NCBI GenBank assembly: GCA_910587395.1
Contig: CAJULJ010000008.1
Span: 1 to 64,000 of the forward strand
Reading direction: 5' to 3'
Source: an uncultured Oscillospiraceae bacterium
GTDB taxonomy: Bacteria; Bacillota; Clostridia; Oscillospirales; Oscillospiraceae
DNA: 64,000 nt
The translations under genes were made by a program, and so were the position numbers. The stretch's first letter is position 1. Every line of letters starts with the position of its first letter. Below, in pieces: positions 33,830 through 41,999 of the stretch. The notes under the pieces were generated by a model. That model had not been told where the DNA came from, did not search any database, and saw nothing but the letters and a program-made list of their open reading frames with translations.

Positions 33830-33867
33830 AATAACCGAACCTAGTTCATTTCTAAGCCCGGTTATTA
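33830..33867 (-). terminator. Terminator of the second sleB-type gene
   Basis: A minus-strand RNA stem of 12 pairs, some G-U (AACCGGGCTTAG with CTAGGTTCGGTT), is followed by ATTTTG. It lies 60 bp beyond the stop of the second hydrolase. Confidence 0.65.
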
Positions 33868-33925
33868 TGCAAATTATACAGTTTCGATGGTTTTCAGCAG
33901 ATTGCAGCCGGAATTTTTTGGATGC

Positions 33926-34729
33926 TCATCGGTAGAACCAATGACAGCCAATTGTGGTCACGTGGGTCTGGTTCTCCATGATCCAGTGGTTATTAGTGAG
34001 ATCCGGAGCCAGGAAATACAGGCTGTCCCCCGCCGCCCGGGCGCCGTCCAGCACCAGCCTTGCGGCCAGCACGCTCTCCTCCGTGGGGTCGTCGTAAATC
34101 GTACCGTTGGCCACCGGCGCAAACTGTACACCCCACTTCCGGTCGAAGATCACGTCATAGATGGTGTCGGGGAATTCCTCGCTGGCCACCCGGTTGAGCA
34201 CCACCGTGCCCACCGCCAGCTTGCCCAGCAGCGGCTCCCCACGGCTCTCGGCGGAGATGACCCGGCTCATCCAGTACAGCTCCTCCTCCGTATAGGGCGC
34301 GCCGTCGGGCCTGCCGCTGCCTGGGGTGAGCGTTACGCCGGATTCCGCACTCCAGTCCACCTCGCCTCCCAGGGCTTGAGCCAGCACCCGTACAGGCACC
34401 ATGGTCCTGCCGTTCTCCAGCCGCACCTCATAGGGGATGTACAGCGCCCTGCCGTTCACCGTCAGCCACTGGTCGCCGGGCCGGGCGGACAGAGTCAAGC
34501 CGCTTCCCCGCACCCAGGCGGTGCCATTTTCCCAGCTGACGGCCGCATCAGGCGCCAGCACCCCGGCCACCGTGCGCAGGGACACATAGGTGGTACCCCC
34601 CTCCACCAGCCGGGCCTGCGCCTGGGTCCACAGGTTCAAGCCGTTGACGTGCAGCGCGTCCGCCGCCGAGGCGGGCAGGACCAGCGCCGCCGTCAGCGCC
34701 AGCCCCAAAAGGGTTTGCTTCATTTTCAT
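33926..34729 (-). CDS. Secreted SleB-type cell-wall hydrolase, second paralogue
   Basis: The 267-residue protein is similar in plan to its neighbour but lacks the acidic linker. It has a signal peptide (LLGLALTAALVLPASAADA), a copper-amine-oxidase N-terminal-like domain (LWTQAQARLVEGGTTYVSL, GRTMVPVRVLAQALG) and a SleB domain (LYWMSRVISAESRGEPLLG with the probable catalytic Glu, KLAVGTVVLNRVASEEFP, GCHWFYR). The pair looks like a tandem duplication followed by divergence. Secreted muralytic activity is expected but unproven. Confidence 0.92.
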   Translation of the reverse strand: MKMKQTLLGLALTAALVLPASAADALHVNGLNLWTQAQARLVEGGTTYVSLRTVAGVLAPDAAVSWENGTAWVRGSGLTLSARPGDQWLTVNGRALYIPYEVRLENGRTMVPVRVLAQALGGEVDWSAESGVTLTPGSGRPDGAPYTEEELYWMSRVISAESRGEPLLGKLAVGTVVLNRVASEEFPDTIYDVIFDRKWGVQFAPVANGTIYDDPTEESVLAARLVLDGARAAGDSLYFLAPDLTNNHWIMENQTHVTTIGCHWFYR

Positions 34730-34753
34730 GTTCTGTCACTCCTTGGGGTTTGT

Positions 34754-34791
34754 TGTAATTACATTGTAACCGGTTTGTAACCTTTCGGCAA
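34754..34791 (-). promoter_or_regulatory. 11-bp-period TGTAAC repeat array over the sleB2 promoter
   Basis: TGTAAT (34754), TGTAAC (34765) and TGTAAC (34776) on the plus strand recur with 5-bp spacers. The minus-strand promoter -35 TTGCCG (34786-34791), 17 bp, -10 TACAAT (34763-34768) overlaps them, as at the first paralogue. Confidence 0.65.
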
Positions 34792-34833
34792 GGCACAATG
34801 CTTTCCTCCCCAGGGAGCGCCTTCCAACCGTAC

Positions 34834-34866
34834 AAAAAGCTCCCCCGCCGGCGCGGAGGAGCCTTT
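34834..34866 (-). terminator. Terminator of the TSCPD-zincin operon
   Basis: On the minus strand AAAGGCTCC and GGAGCTTTTT form a stem flanking a GC-rich core, with a T run at the end. It is 34 bp beyond the TSCPD gene. Confidence 0.75.
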
Positions 34867-34899
34867 AAAAGACAGCTCTATATTTTAATGTATCCGGCC

Positions 34900-35145
34900 T
34901 CACCGGGCAGATTTCAGCGCCTGAGCCAGCTGATCCGGGCAGGAGGTAGGCTTCATGCCGCAGCGGATGCCCTCCATCCGGGCGATGGCGTCCTCCACCC
35001 GCATCCCCTTCAGCAGGGACGCAATGCCCTTCAGGTTGCCGCTGCAGCCCCCCATCACCCGGACGGCCTGAATCACGCCGCCCTCCACATCAATCTCCAT
35101 TCCCCGCGAACACACCCCGCGGGGGATATATTTGATGGTCTCCAT
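34900..35145 (-). CDS. TSCPD-domain protein (TIGR03905, four-cysteine type)
   Basis: The 81-residue protein resembles the C-terminal TSCPD domain of class II ribonucleotide reductases. It shows YIPRGVCSRGMEIDVEGG, VMGGCSGNLKGIASLLKG, a cysteine in GIRCGMKPTSC and PDQLAQAL. Four cysteines fit a metal site. Stand-alone copies are common in Clostridia and have no proven role. The ATG at 35145 follows GAGAGG. It is the last gene of a three-gene operon. Confidence 0.88.
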   Translation of the reverse strand: METIKYIPRGVCSRGMEIDVEGGVIQAVRVMGGCSGNLKGIASLLKGMRVEDAIARMEGIRCGMKPTSCPDQLAQALKSAR

Positions 35146-35181
35146 ATTTCCGTTTCCTCTCCTTATCATAAAATATAAATG

Positions 35182-35568
35182 CTATTCGTCCTCGGGCGGC
35201 CAGTCCTCGCCCCGGCGCATGGCGTCCATCTGGGCGGAGTCCTTGTACTCCAGGCTCCGCTCCCCCGCTAGCCCCTCCACATGGTGGGTCAACTCGTGGC
35301 GCAGGGTGGTGCGCAGCTCGTCCTCCCACACCCGCTTCGGCTCGTCAAACAGCAGGGCGGCAAAGGAGCCGTAATAGATGTTGATATACCGTCCCATCTC
35401 ATCTACGCAGTACTCCCCCATGATGTAAACGTCCTGTCCGGCGTCTGGGTCCGGAAGGGCCTCCTCCAGCAGCAGAATGCCGCCGTTCAAGTCTTGAAAC
35501 AGCGCCTCGGGAAACGTGCCGCACAACTCGTCCAGGATATCGTTTACTTCGTCAATGGTCAGGGTCAC
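35182..35568 (-). CDS. Small zinc metallopeptidase-like protein (zincin)
   Basis: The 128-residue protein has the extended zinc motif HELTHHVEGLAG (HExxHxxG) at about 89-100 in the minimal metallopeptidase family (PF06262-like). No signal peptide is seen, so it is intracellular. GTG start with AAGGTG upstream. The substrate is unknown. It is flanked in the operon by the HMT-like unknown gene and the TSCPD gene. Confidence 0.85.
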   Translation of the reverse strand: MTLTIDEVNDILDELCGTFPEALFQDLNGGILLLEEALPDPDAGQDVYIMGEYCVDEMGRYINIYYGSFAALLFDEPKRVWEDELRTTLRHELTHHVEGLAGERSLEYKDSAQMDAMRRGEDWPPEDE

Positions 35569-35587
35569 CGCTTGTCACCTTCTTAAA

Positions 35588-36379
35588 CTATAGCACGATC
35601 AGCCCGTACAGCCTGGTGAGCCGGTCCAGCTCCTCCCGCTCGATGTCGCCGGTGCCGTCGTAGAACGCCCTCCCCTGGTACACCCGAAGGGCTCCCTCCA
35701 GCAACTCGGGCACATCCGACCACAGGCACAGCGCCTCCCGGACCGCGTACTGGTGGGCGGCGAATATCTCCACGTCGTCCTGACTTTGGATGGCGATCTT
35801 GACCGCCCCCACCGGGTTGTCCTCGGCGGCGATGATGTCCTCCAGCAGATCGGGACCGCACTCCAGCTCCTCCCCCACGTCAATGGTGCGGCGGATGAAG
35901 CAGGGCTCCGTCCCGGTGGCGCAGGGGATGACATCCGGGTCCCGCGCGGCGCGCTCATAGGGGTACGGAACCGGCTTTCCATCCCTGACGCGGAACAGGG
36001 GAATCTGGGCGTAGGCGGCCAGCTCGGCCAGCCGCTCCTCCTCCGCCGCCTCCGGGCAGTCGACGCCGAACGCTGCGGCCCCCATCCCCTCGCACACGAA
36101 CAGGGCGGCCAGCATCCGCACGCGGGCGGGAGACTCCCCGTCCTCGCCGCACGCCCAGCTCACCCAGGGGGCACCGCAGTCCTGCTTTTTCACCGCCAGC
36201 AGGGCGGCCCGGCACTCCGCCATGGTGGTCATGCCGGAAATATAAACGGGGCCCCTCTCCGGCTCCAGCCGGACGCGGTAGGCCGCCGCCAGCTCCTCAA
36301 AGCCGCACTCCCCTGTCGGGGGCACGTCCAGCCCCAGGGGACCCAACCCCTGCTGAAATATGGGCACAGAAGCGTCCAT
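35588..36379 (-). CDS. Unknown protein, distantly like a homocysteine methyltransferase domain
   Basis: The 263-residue protein is not clearly assigned. The stretch VYISGMTTMAECRAALLAVK and the following EDGESPARVRML, then ALFVCEGMGAAAFGVDCPE, recall the second half of a homocysteine S-methyltransferase barrel (AALLAVKE...PV, EDG..., GADA-G-NC). The N-terminal catalytic half and the paired zinc cysteines are lacking. The C-terminal third (NPVGAVKIAIQSQDDVEIFAAHQYAV) matches nothing I know. It may be a derived, non-catalytic relative. First gene of its operon, behind a good promoter. Confidence 0.7.
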   Translation of the reverse strand: MDASVPIFQQGLGPLGLDVPPTGECGFEELAAAYRVRLEPERGPVYISGMTTMAECRAALLAVKKQDCGAPWVSWACGEDGESPARVRMLAALFVCEGMGAAAFGVDCPEAAEEERLAELAAYAQIPLFRVRDGKPVPYPYERAARDPDVIPCATGTEPCFIRRTIDVGEELECGPDLLEDIIAAEDNPVGAVKIAIQSQDDVEIFAAHQYAVREALCLWSDVPELLEGALRVYQGRAFYDGTGDIEREELDRLTRLYGLIVL

Positions 36380-36441
36380 GATACAGCTTCACAACTCCTT
36401 TTTCCATGATAGCCGCCCTATTTCGCAGAACGGTCGCTGAT

Positions 36442-36470
36442 ATTATAGCAGACCCGGCCCGGAATAGCAA
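36442..36470 (-). promoter_or_regulatory. Promoter of the HMT-like/zincin/TSCPD operon
   Basis: On the minus strand TTGCTA (36465-36470), 17 bp, and a perfect TATAAT (36442-36447) lie 63 bp before the ATG. Confidence 0.75.
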
Positions 36471-36495
36471 GAGTCTTGTCCCCGCCGCCTGAGCG

Positions 36496-36527
36496 AAACC
36501 CGGCGTCTTGCAACCAAGCCGCCGGGT
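36496..36527 (-). terminator. Terminator of the blaI-blaR1 pair
   Basis: ACCCGGCG / CGCCGGGTTT forms an 8-bp stem on the minus strand ending in a short T tract, 44 bp beyond the blaR1-like stop. Confidence 0.6.
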
Positions 36528-36570
36528 CCCCATTATGTCAGGTTTTCCGTTATTTCACGGGACAGCCGGG

Positions 36571-37794
36571 TTACCAGGTCTGCCAGCGTATTTCGCCCCG
36601 GTCGATCTTTTCCAGAATCTCCGCCCATTCCTCAGGCGTGAACCTGCTCTCGTCCTCAGGCCTGACGGCAACCAGCGTGAGCATCCCCGTCATCACTTCA
36701 AAGTCCTCAAGCTTTACGTGCTTCGCCTCCTCCAGCTGTATCGCAACAGGGTCGGAGTCAGTTTTCTCTTCCCTGGAGGCAACAAACACTGGGCGTTTCT
36801 CGTCCAGGGAGTCCACCGTTCCCTCCAATACTAGCTTATAGTCGTAGAACTTCATTCCAATCTCGCCTACCGCCTCATCCTTCTCCGCGGGGCCGGCGGC
36901 GGACGCGGCAAAGGCAGTGGTGGCTCCGGCCACCAGGACAACGGCGAGAACCGCCGCCATAACGGACGCTTTTTTATACTTCATAACTGCTTCAATCCTT
37001 TCTTCAATGGCAAGCTTACTGAAATGATTGCAGAGTGAAAAGCCGCCGCGTGTCTCCTCCATATTGATGAGGGTCAGTGCGTAGTGGGCTTTTTCCCTGC
37101 CCCCCAGCAGGTCCATGACGCGCTCGTCGCAGGACAGCTCCAAATCCCGGTTGGCAAGAACATACATGGCCCAGACCAGAGGGTTGAACCAGTGGACGCA
37201 CAGCGCCGCGGCAAAGACCAGCTTGGCCGCCGCGTCAAACCGCCGGACATGCACCAGCTCATGGGTGAGGATACAGGCCAGGGCTTTTTCATCGCCGCGA
37301 TCCATCTCTTTGGGGAGCAGAATGACGGGCCGGAATATCCCATAGGTCAGCGGCGAGGACACCTGGTCCGACTGCCGGATCTCCAGGGGCCTGCGCAGCT
37401 TTTGGGCCGCCAGCCACCTCTCCACGGCGGGCGCGCCGTCAGGAACGGATGTCCTGAAGGTTCGGATGCCGCGCACATATAACACCGCGAAATAGACCGC
37501 CATCAGCGCCGTACCGGCCATCCAGACCACAGGCAGGACCACGTGAGGGTCCGGACCCGCCGGGGCTGGGACCGCTGCGGTTGTCAGACGGCTTTCCACC
37601 CCCGGCAGGCGGCTCAGCGGCGCGGGTATGCCCAAGGGCAGCGGAATGGAAAACGGCAGCAGCAGACGCAGGGCGGCCATCTCCCACAGCGCCGAGAGGG
37701 ACGCCTTCGGCAGGCGGTGGAGCGCCAGCGCCCGGACCATCAGGACAAACAGGATGAACGCCCCGCCGGACAGGGTCATCTGCGTCAGCGTCAT
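36571..37794 (-). CDS. BlaR1/MecR1-type M56 metallopeptidase sensor
   Basis: The 407-residue membrane protein has N-terminal helices (about 1-45 and 95-115), a zinc-protease domain with HELVHVRRFD (HExxH) and HWFNPLVWAMY, a fourth helix at about 275-295 (ASVMAAVLAVVLVAGATTAFA) and a roughly 110-residue extracellular C-terminus. The C-terminus is short and is not a penicillin-binding sensor domain, so the inducer is unlikely to be a beta-lactam by acylation. On sensing, such proteins lead to cleavage of the BlaI-type repressor encoded just upstream, which its start overlaps by 4 bp. Confidence 0.9.
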   Translation of the reverse strand: MTLTQMTLSGGAFILFVLMVRALALHRLPKASLSALWEMAALRLLLPFSIPLPLGIPAPLSRLPGVESRLTTAAVPAPAGPDPHVVLPVVWMAGTALMAVYFAVLYVRGIRTFRTSVPDGAPAVERWLAAQKLRRPLEIRQSDQVSSPLTYGIFRPVILLPKEMDRGDEKALACILTHELVHVRRFDAAAKLVFAAALCVHWFNPLVWAMYVLANRDLELSCDERVMDLLGGREKAHYALTLINMEETRGGFSLCNHFSKLAIEERIEAVMKYKKASVMAAVLAVVLVAGATTAFAASAAGPAEKDEAVGEIGMKFYDYKLVLEGTVDSLDEKRPVFVASREEKTDSDPVAIQLEEAKHVKLEDFEVMTGMLTLVAVRPEDESRFTPEEWAEILEKIDRGEIRWQTW

Positions 37795-38168
37795 TTGTCC
37801 CCCTCCCGCGCCTCCAGCACCGCCACCATGCGGCGCAGCCGCTCGATCTGCTCCCGCGTCAGCTTCTGATGGCCCAGCAGGGACGCGAACATCAGGTCCG
37901 GAGAGTTGTCAAACAGCTTTTGGAGCAGCTCCTCCGTCTCCGCCGCCTGCACCACGCTCTTCTCAATCAGCGCGTGGCACAGGAAATTGGGCTCCCTGCG
38001 CTCGACGGCCCCTTTGGCGATGCATTTCTTGATGACGGTATAGGTGGTGTTCATATTCCAGCCGATGGCTTCGTTGAGTATGTTTGAGATTTGTTTTGCC
38101 GGCAGATCCCCTTCCTTCCACAAAACATCCATGACTTTCAGCTCTGAATCAAAGAGCTTGACGGCCAT
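37791..38168 (-). CDS. BlaI/MecI/CopY-family repressor
   Basis: The 125-residue winged-helix repressor begins AVKLFDSELKVMDVLWKEGD, with the recognition-helix region NMNTTYTVIKKCIAKGAVER and a C-terminal dimerisation helix. The ATG at 38168 is preferred to a GTG three codons earlier on ribosome-site spacing. It presumably binds the three 14-bp operators upstream and represses its own operon until the BlaR1-like partner removes it. Confidence 0.92.
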   Translation of the reverse strand: MAVKLFDSELKVMDVLWKEGDLPAKQISNILNEAIGWNMNTTYTVIKKCIAKGAVERREPNFLCHALIEKSVVQAAETEELLQKLFDNSPDLMFASLLGHQKLTREQIERLRRMVAVLEAREGDK

Positions 38169-38188
38169 ACGCTTCACATCCTTTCAAA

Positions 38189-38257
38189 ACTATTGCAATA
38201 GTTTACGATATATACACTACCACAATAGTTTAGGCTTGTCAACACTATTTCAGTAGT
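38189..38257 (-). promoter_or_regulatory. BlaI-family promoter with three 14-bp operators
   Basis: Three dyads sit at 38189-38202 (ACTATTGCAATAGT, perfect), 38216-38229 (ACTACCACAATAGT) and 38244-38257 (ACTATTTCAGTAGT), at 27-28 bp steps. The minus-strand promoter is TTGACA (38237-38242), 17 bp, TAGTGT (38214-38219). The middle dyad covers the -10 and the outer ones flank the promoter. Confidence 0.75.
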
Positions 38258-38305
38258 TTATCGCTTTTTATTGGCCGCCCCATATAGGCGCCGGCAGTCC
38301 AAGTC

Positions 38306-38334
38306 TTGAAAACCGGACTTCGATGTGGTATAAT
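38306..38334 (+). promoter_or_regulatory. Promoter of smc
   Basis: TTGAAA (38306-38311), 17 bp and a perfect TATAAT (38329-38334) lie 83 bp before the smc GTG, divergent from the BlaI promoter. Confidence 0.75.
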
Positions 38335-38416
38335 GAAACGCTATGTCAGATTGTGGTGCTATTGAGAAGAATCTACTGAAGCGTTTGCAAAGATTTGGGC
38401 AGATAGAGGTGGTTGT

Positions 38417-41400
38417 GTGTACCTGAAGGCGCTGGAAATACAGGGGTTCAAGTCCTTTCCCGACAAGACGGTGCTGGCTTTCGGCTCGGACATCACGGCG
38501 GTGGTGGGCCCCAACGGTTCCGGCAAATCCAATATCTCCGACGCCATCCGCTGGGTGATGGGGGAACAGTCCACCCGCACCCTCCGAGGAGCCAAGATGG
38601 AGGACGTGATCTTCAACGGCACGGAAAAGCGCAAGGGCCTGGGCTTCGCCGAGGTCACCCTTGTGCTGGACAACACCGAGCGCATCTTCCAGATGGAGGA
38701 GACGGAGGTGGCGGTGACCCGCCGGTATTACCGCTCCGGAGAGAGCGAATACTACATTAACCGCCGGGCCTGCCGCCTGAAGGACATCAACGAGCTGTTC
38801 ATGGACACGGGCCTGGGCCGGGAAGGCTATTCCATCATCGGCCAGGGGCGCATCGACGAGATTCTGTCCGTCAAGAGCGCCGACCGCCGGGAGGTCTTTG
38901 AGGAGGCGGCGGGTATCTCCCGCTTCCGCCACCGCAAGGAGGAGGCCGAGCGCAAGCTGGAGCGCACCGACGAGAATCTGGTGCGCATCAACGACAAGAT
39001 CGACGAGCTGGAGCTCCAGGTGGAGCCCCTGCGCCTACAGGCGGAAAAGACAAAAAAGTATAACATCCTCCGGGACGAGCTGAAGGGCCTGGAGATCTCC
39101 GTCTGGCTGGAGCAGCTGGAGCGCATCCGGGCCAGTAGCGTGAAGCTGCGCGCGGACCTGGACGCCGCCGTCCGTCAGCGGGACGAGGCCAAGGCCGAGG
39201 TAGAGCGGCTGTATGCCGAAAGCGAGCAGCTGGCGGGGCAAATGCGGGACAAGGACATCCAGGCGGAGGAGCTGCGGGGAAAGCAGTCCGGCATGGACGA
39301 GCAGGTGCACACCTGTGAAAACGGCATCACCCTGCTGAAAAACGACATCAAGAACAACAGCGAGAACGCCCAGCGCATCCGTCAGGAGCTGGAGCAGCAG
39401 GAGGGCCGGGCCGGGTCCATCGCCGCCCAGATCGAGGAGCGCCGCGGCCGTCTGGACGAGATCGAGCGGGACATGGCCGCCTGTCAAAAAGAAATCGACG
39501 CGCTGGCCAAGAGCACCCAGGAGGTTCTGGGCTCGGCGGGCACCCTGAACGATGAGCTGGAGCGCCTCCAGGAACGGGAGCGGCTGGAGACCGCCTCCGC
39601 CGGGGAGGCCAAGGAACTGCTCTCCGCCCTGGCCGCCGCCGCCCAGGAGCTGTACGACCGGGAGGAAAGGCTGAGCCAGGAACTCCAGGAGCAGGAGGAC
39701 AAGGCGGCCCAGGCGAGAGAAGCGCTGGACGGCACCAGGAAGGAGCTGGACAAGGTCACCGAGGACCGGGACGCGGCCCGAAACGTCATCAGCGGCTACC
39801 AAATGCGCCTCCAGTCCCGGCAGCGGAAGCTGGACCAGTCCCAGGAGAAGCACCGCCGCCTGCAAATGGACGAAAACAACCTCAATTCCCGCATCAAAAT
39901 GCTGGCCGAGATGGAGAAGCTGTACGAGGGCTATTCCAAGGCTGTCAAGCTGGTGATGGGCGAGGCCGAGCGAAACGGCCTGCGGGGCATCCGGGGTCCT
40001 GTGGCGGGGCTGATCCATGTGCCCGACCAGTATGCCGTGGCCATTGAGATCGCCCTGGGCGGCGCCATGCAGAATCTGGTGGTGGAGCGGGACGAGGACG
40101 GCAAAAACGCCATCAGCTACCTCAAGCGCCGGGACGCAGGCCGCGCCACCTTCCTGCCCATGAACACTGTGCGCCCCGCCGACTTCCGGGACAAGGGCGT
40201 GGAACAGGAGGACGGCTTCGTGGGCATGGGCGATGCCATCATCTCCTTTGACCGGCAGTACGCCAACATCTTTTCCAACCTGCTGGGGCGGGTGGTCATC
40301 GCCAGGGATATGGATAAGGCCATGGCGATGGCCCGAAAGTTCGGCCACCGCTTCCGCATCGTCACGCTGGACGGCCAGGTGCTTAACGCCGGCGGCTCCA
40401 TGACCGGCGGCTCGGTATCCCGCTCGGCGGGCATTTTGTCCCGGGCCAACGAGCTGGAACGGCTGAATCAGCAGAAGGACGGTCTGGCCGCCGACCTGAA
40501 AACCGCGGCGGACGAGCTGGCAAAGGCCCAGCGGGAGGTTACCGCCGCCCAGTACGAGCTGGACGCCGCCACTGCCCAGCTGCGCGAGGCGGAGGACGCG
40601 GTGCTGAAATACTCCGAGCGGGCGGACAGCGCCCAAGTTCAGCTGGCGGACATCGAGCTGCGCCGCCAGACCCTGGCCGGGGAGCGCCGTCAGGTCCGCC
40701 GCCGCATGGAGGAGAACACGGAGAACACCGCCCAGGCCAAGGCCCGCATCGAGACGCTGGAGGGCTCCGCCGCCGCCCTGCGCTCGGAGAGCGAGGCCAA
40801 GGCCCAGGGCCGCACCGCCCTGCAGGACAAGATGGCCCGGCTCAACGAGGAGGCCGCCCGGCACAGCGCCCATATGGCGGGTCTGGAGGGCGAGCAGTCC
40901 GCCCTGCGTCAGAGTATTGAGGAGCTGGAACAGCTGCGGGAGGACCTGTCCGGCGACACCGCCAGCCGCACCGCCATGATCGGCCAGTTCGAGCAGCAGA
41001 ACGACTACCTCATGCGGCGCATCCAAGAGGAGGAGGAGCGGCTGCAAAAGCTGAAAGCCGCCAGTCAGGAGGGCTCCGCCGCCATCCGGCGTCTGAACGA
41101 CGAAAAGCTGGCCCTGGAGGGCAGGCGCAACCAGGCCGACCGCCAGGCCAGGGACAAGAACACCGAGCTGATCACCATGGAGCGGGAGGTCTCCTTCCTG
41201 GAGCAGAAGGCCGCCGCCACCGCCATTGAGGAGAGCCAGATCCTGGACAAGCTGTGGGAAAATTACGAGCTGTCCCACGAGGCGGCGCGGGCCCAGCGGG
41301 TGGAGCTGGAATCCGTCCAGAAGGCCCAGCGGCGCATCGGCGAGCTGAAAAAATCCATCTCCACCCTGGGCAGCATCAACCCGGACGCGGTGGAGGAGTT

Positions 41401-41986
41401 CTCCCGGGTAAACGAGCGGTACACCTATTTCACCGGCCAGCGGGACGACGTGGCCAAGGCCAAGAAGGAGCTCCAGGACATCATCGCCCAGATCACCAGC
41501 GAGATGACCGGCATCTTCAAGGAGCAGTTTTCTCTCATTAACGAGGAGTTCCGCAAGTCGTTCACCGAGCTGTTCGGCGGCGGCAAGGCGGAGCTGCTGC
41601 TGGACGACCCGGAGGACGTGCTCAACTGCGGCATTGAGATCAAGGCCCAGCCACCGGGAAAAACCATCCAGCACATGAGCTCCCTGTCCGGCGGGGAACG
41701 GGCACTCATCGCCATCGCGCTGTACTTCGCCATATTAAAGGTAAGGCCCACCCCCTTCTGCGTCATGGACGAGATCGAGGCGGCGCTGGACGAGTCCAAT
41801 GTGGTGCGCTATGCCCGCTACATGCGCCGTATGAGCGACAAGACCCAGTTTATCGTCATCACCCACCGCCGGGGCACCATGGAGGAGGCCGACGTGCTCT
41901 ACGGCGTCACCATGCAGGAGAAGGGCGTGTCGCGGATGCTGACAATCAACTTAAATGATGTAGAAAAAGAGCTTAATATCAAGTAA
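38417..41986 (+). CDS. smc: Chromosome condensation ATPase SMC
   Basis: SMC with ScpAB compacts and segregates chromosomes. The 1,189 residues include an N-terminal Walker A (GPNGSGKSNISDAI, about 32-45), a first coiled coil, a flexible hinge (about 500-660, GIRGPVAGLIHVPDQYAVAI and NAGGSMTGGSVSRS), a second coiled coil, the ABC signature LSGGERALIAIAL and the Walker B FCVMDEIEAALDESN. It starts with GTG behind GAGGTGG. ftsY follows as in most Firmicutes, but rnc, often upstream, is absent. Confidence 0.97.
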   Translation: MYLKALEIQGFKSFPDKTVLAFGSDITAVVGPNGSGKSNISDAIRWVMGEQSTRTLRGAKMEDVIFNGTEKRKGLGFAEVTLVLDNTERIFQMEETEVAVTRRYYRSGESEYYINRRACRLKDINELFMDTGLGREGYSIIGQGRIDEILSVKSADRREVFEEAAGISRFRHRKEEAERKLERTDENLVRINDKIDELELQVEPLRLQAEKTKKYNILRDELKGLEISVWLEQLERIRASSVKLRADLDAAVRQRDEAKAEVERLYAESEQLAGQMRDKDIQAEELRGKQSGMDEQVHTCENGITLLKNDIKNNSENAQRIRQELEQQEGRAGSIAAQIEERRGRLDEIERDMAACQKEIDALAKSTQEVLGSAGTLNDELERLQERERLETASAGEAKELLSALAAAAQELYDREERLSQELQEQEDKAAQAREALDGTRKELDKVTEDRDAARNVISGYQMRLQSRQRKLDQSQEKHRRLQMDENNLNSRIKMLAEMEKLYEGYSKAVKLVMGEAERNGLRGIRGPVAGLIHVPDQYAVAIEIALGGAMQNLVVERDEDGKNAISYLKRRDAGRATFLPMNTVRPADFRDKGVEQEDGFVGMGDAIISFDRQYANIFSNLLGRVVIARDMDKAMAMARKFGHRFRIVTLDGQVLNAGGSMTGGSVSRSAGILSRANELERLNQQKDGLAADLKTAADELAKAQREVTAAQYELDAATAQLREAEDAVLKYSERADSAQVQLADIELRRQTLAGERRQVRRRMEENTENTAQAKARIETLEGSAAALRSESEAKAQGRTALQDKMARLNEEAARHSAHMAGLEGEQSALRQSIEELEQLREDLSGDTASRTAMIGQFEQQNDYLMRRIQEEEERLQKLKAASQEGSAAIRRLNDEKLALEGRRNQADRQARDKNTELITMEREVSFLEQKAAATAIEESQILDKLWENYELSHEAARAQRVELESVQKAQRRIGELKKSISTLGSINPDAVEEFSRVNERYTYFTGQRDDVAKAKKELQDIIAQITSEMTGIFKEQFSLINEEFRKSFTELFGGGKAELLLDDPEDVLNCGIEIKAQPPGKTIQHMSSLSGGERALIAIALYFAILKVRPTPFCVMDEIEAALDESNVVRYARYMRRMSDKTQFIVITHRRGTMEEADVLYGVTMQEKGVSRMLTINLNDVEKELNIK

Positions 41987-41999
41987 AGGGAGTTTATCT

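Noticed and set aside
39035..41674. 879-codon antisense frame within smc
   Set aside because: Leu/Gly-rich shadow of SMC coiled-coil codons with no ribosome site or domain.
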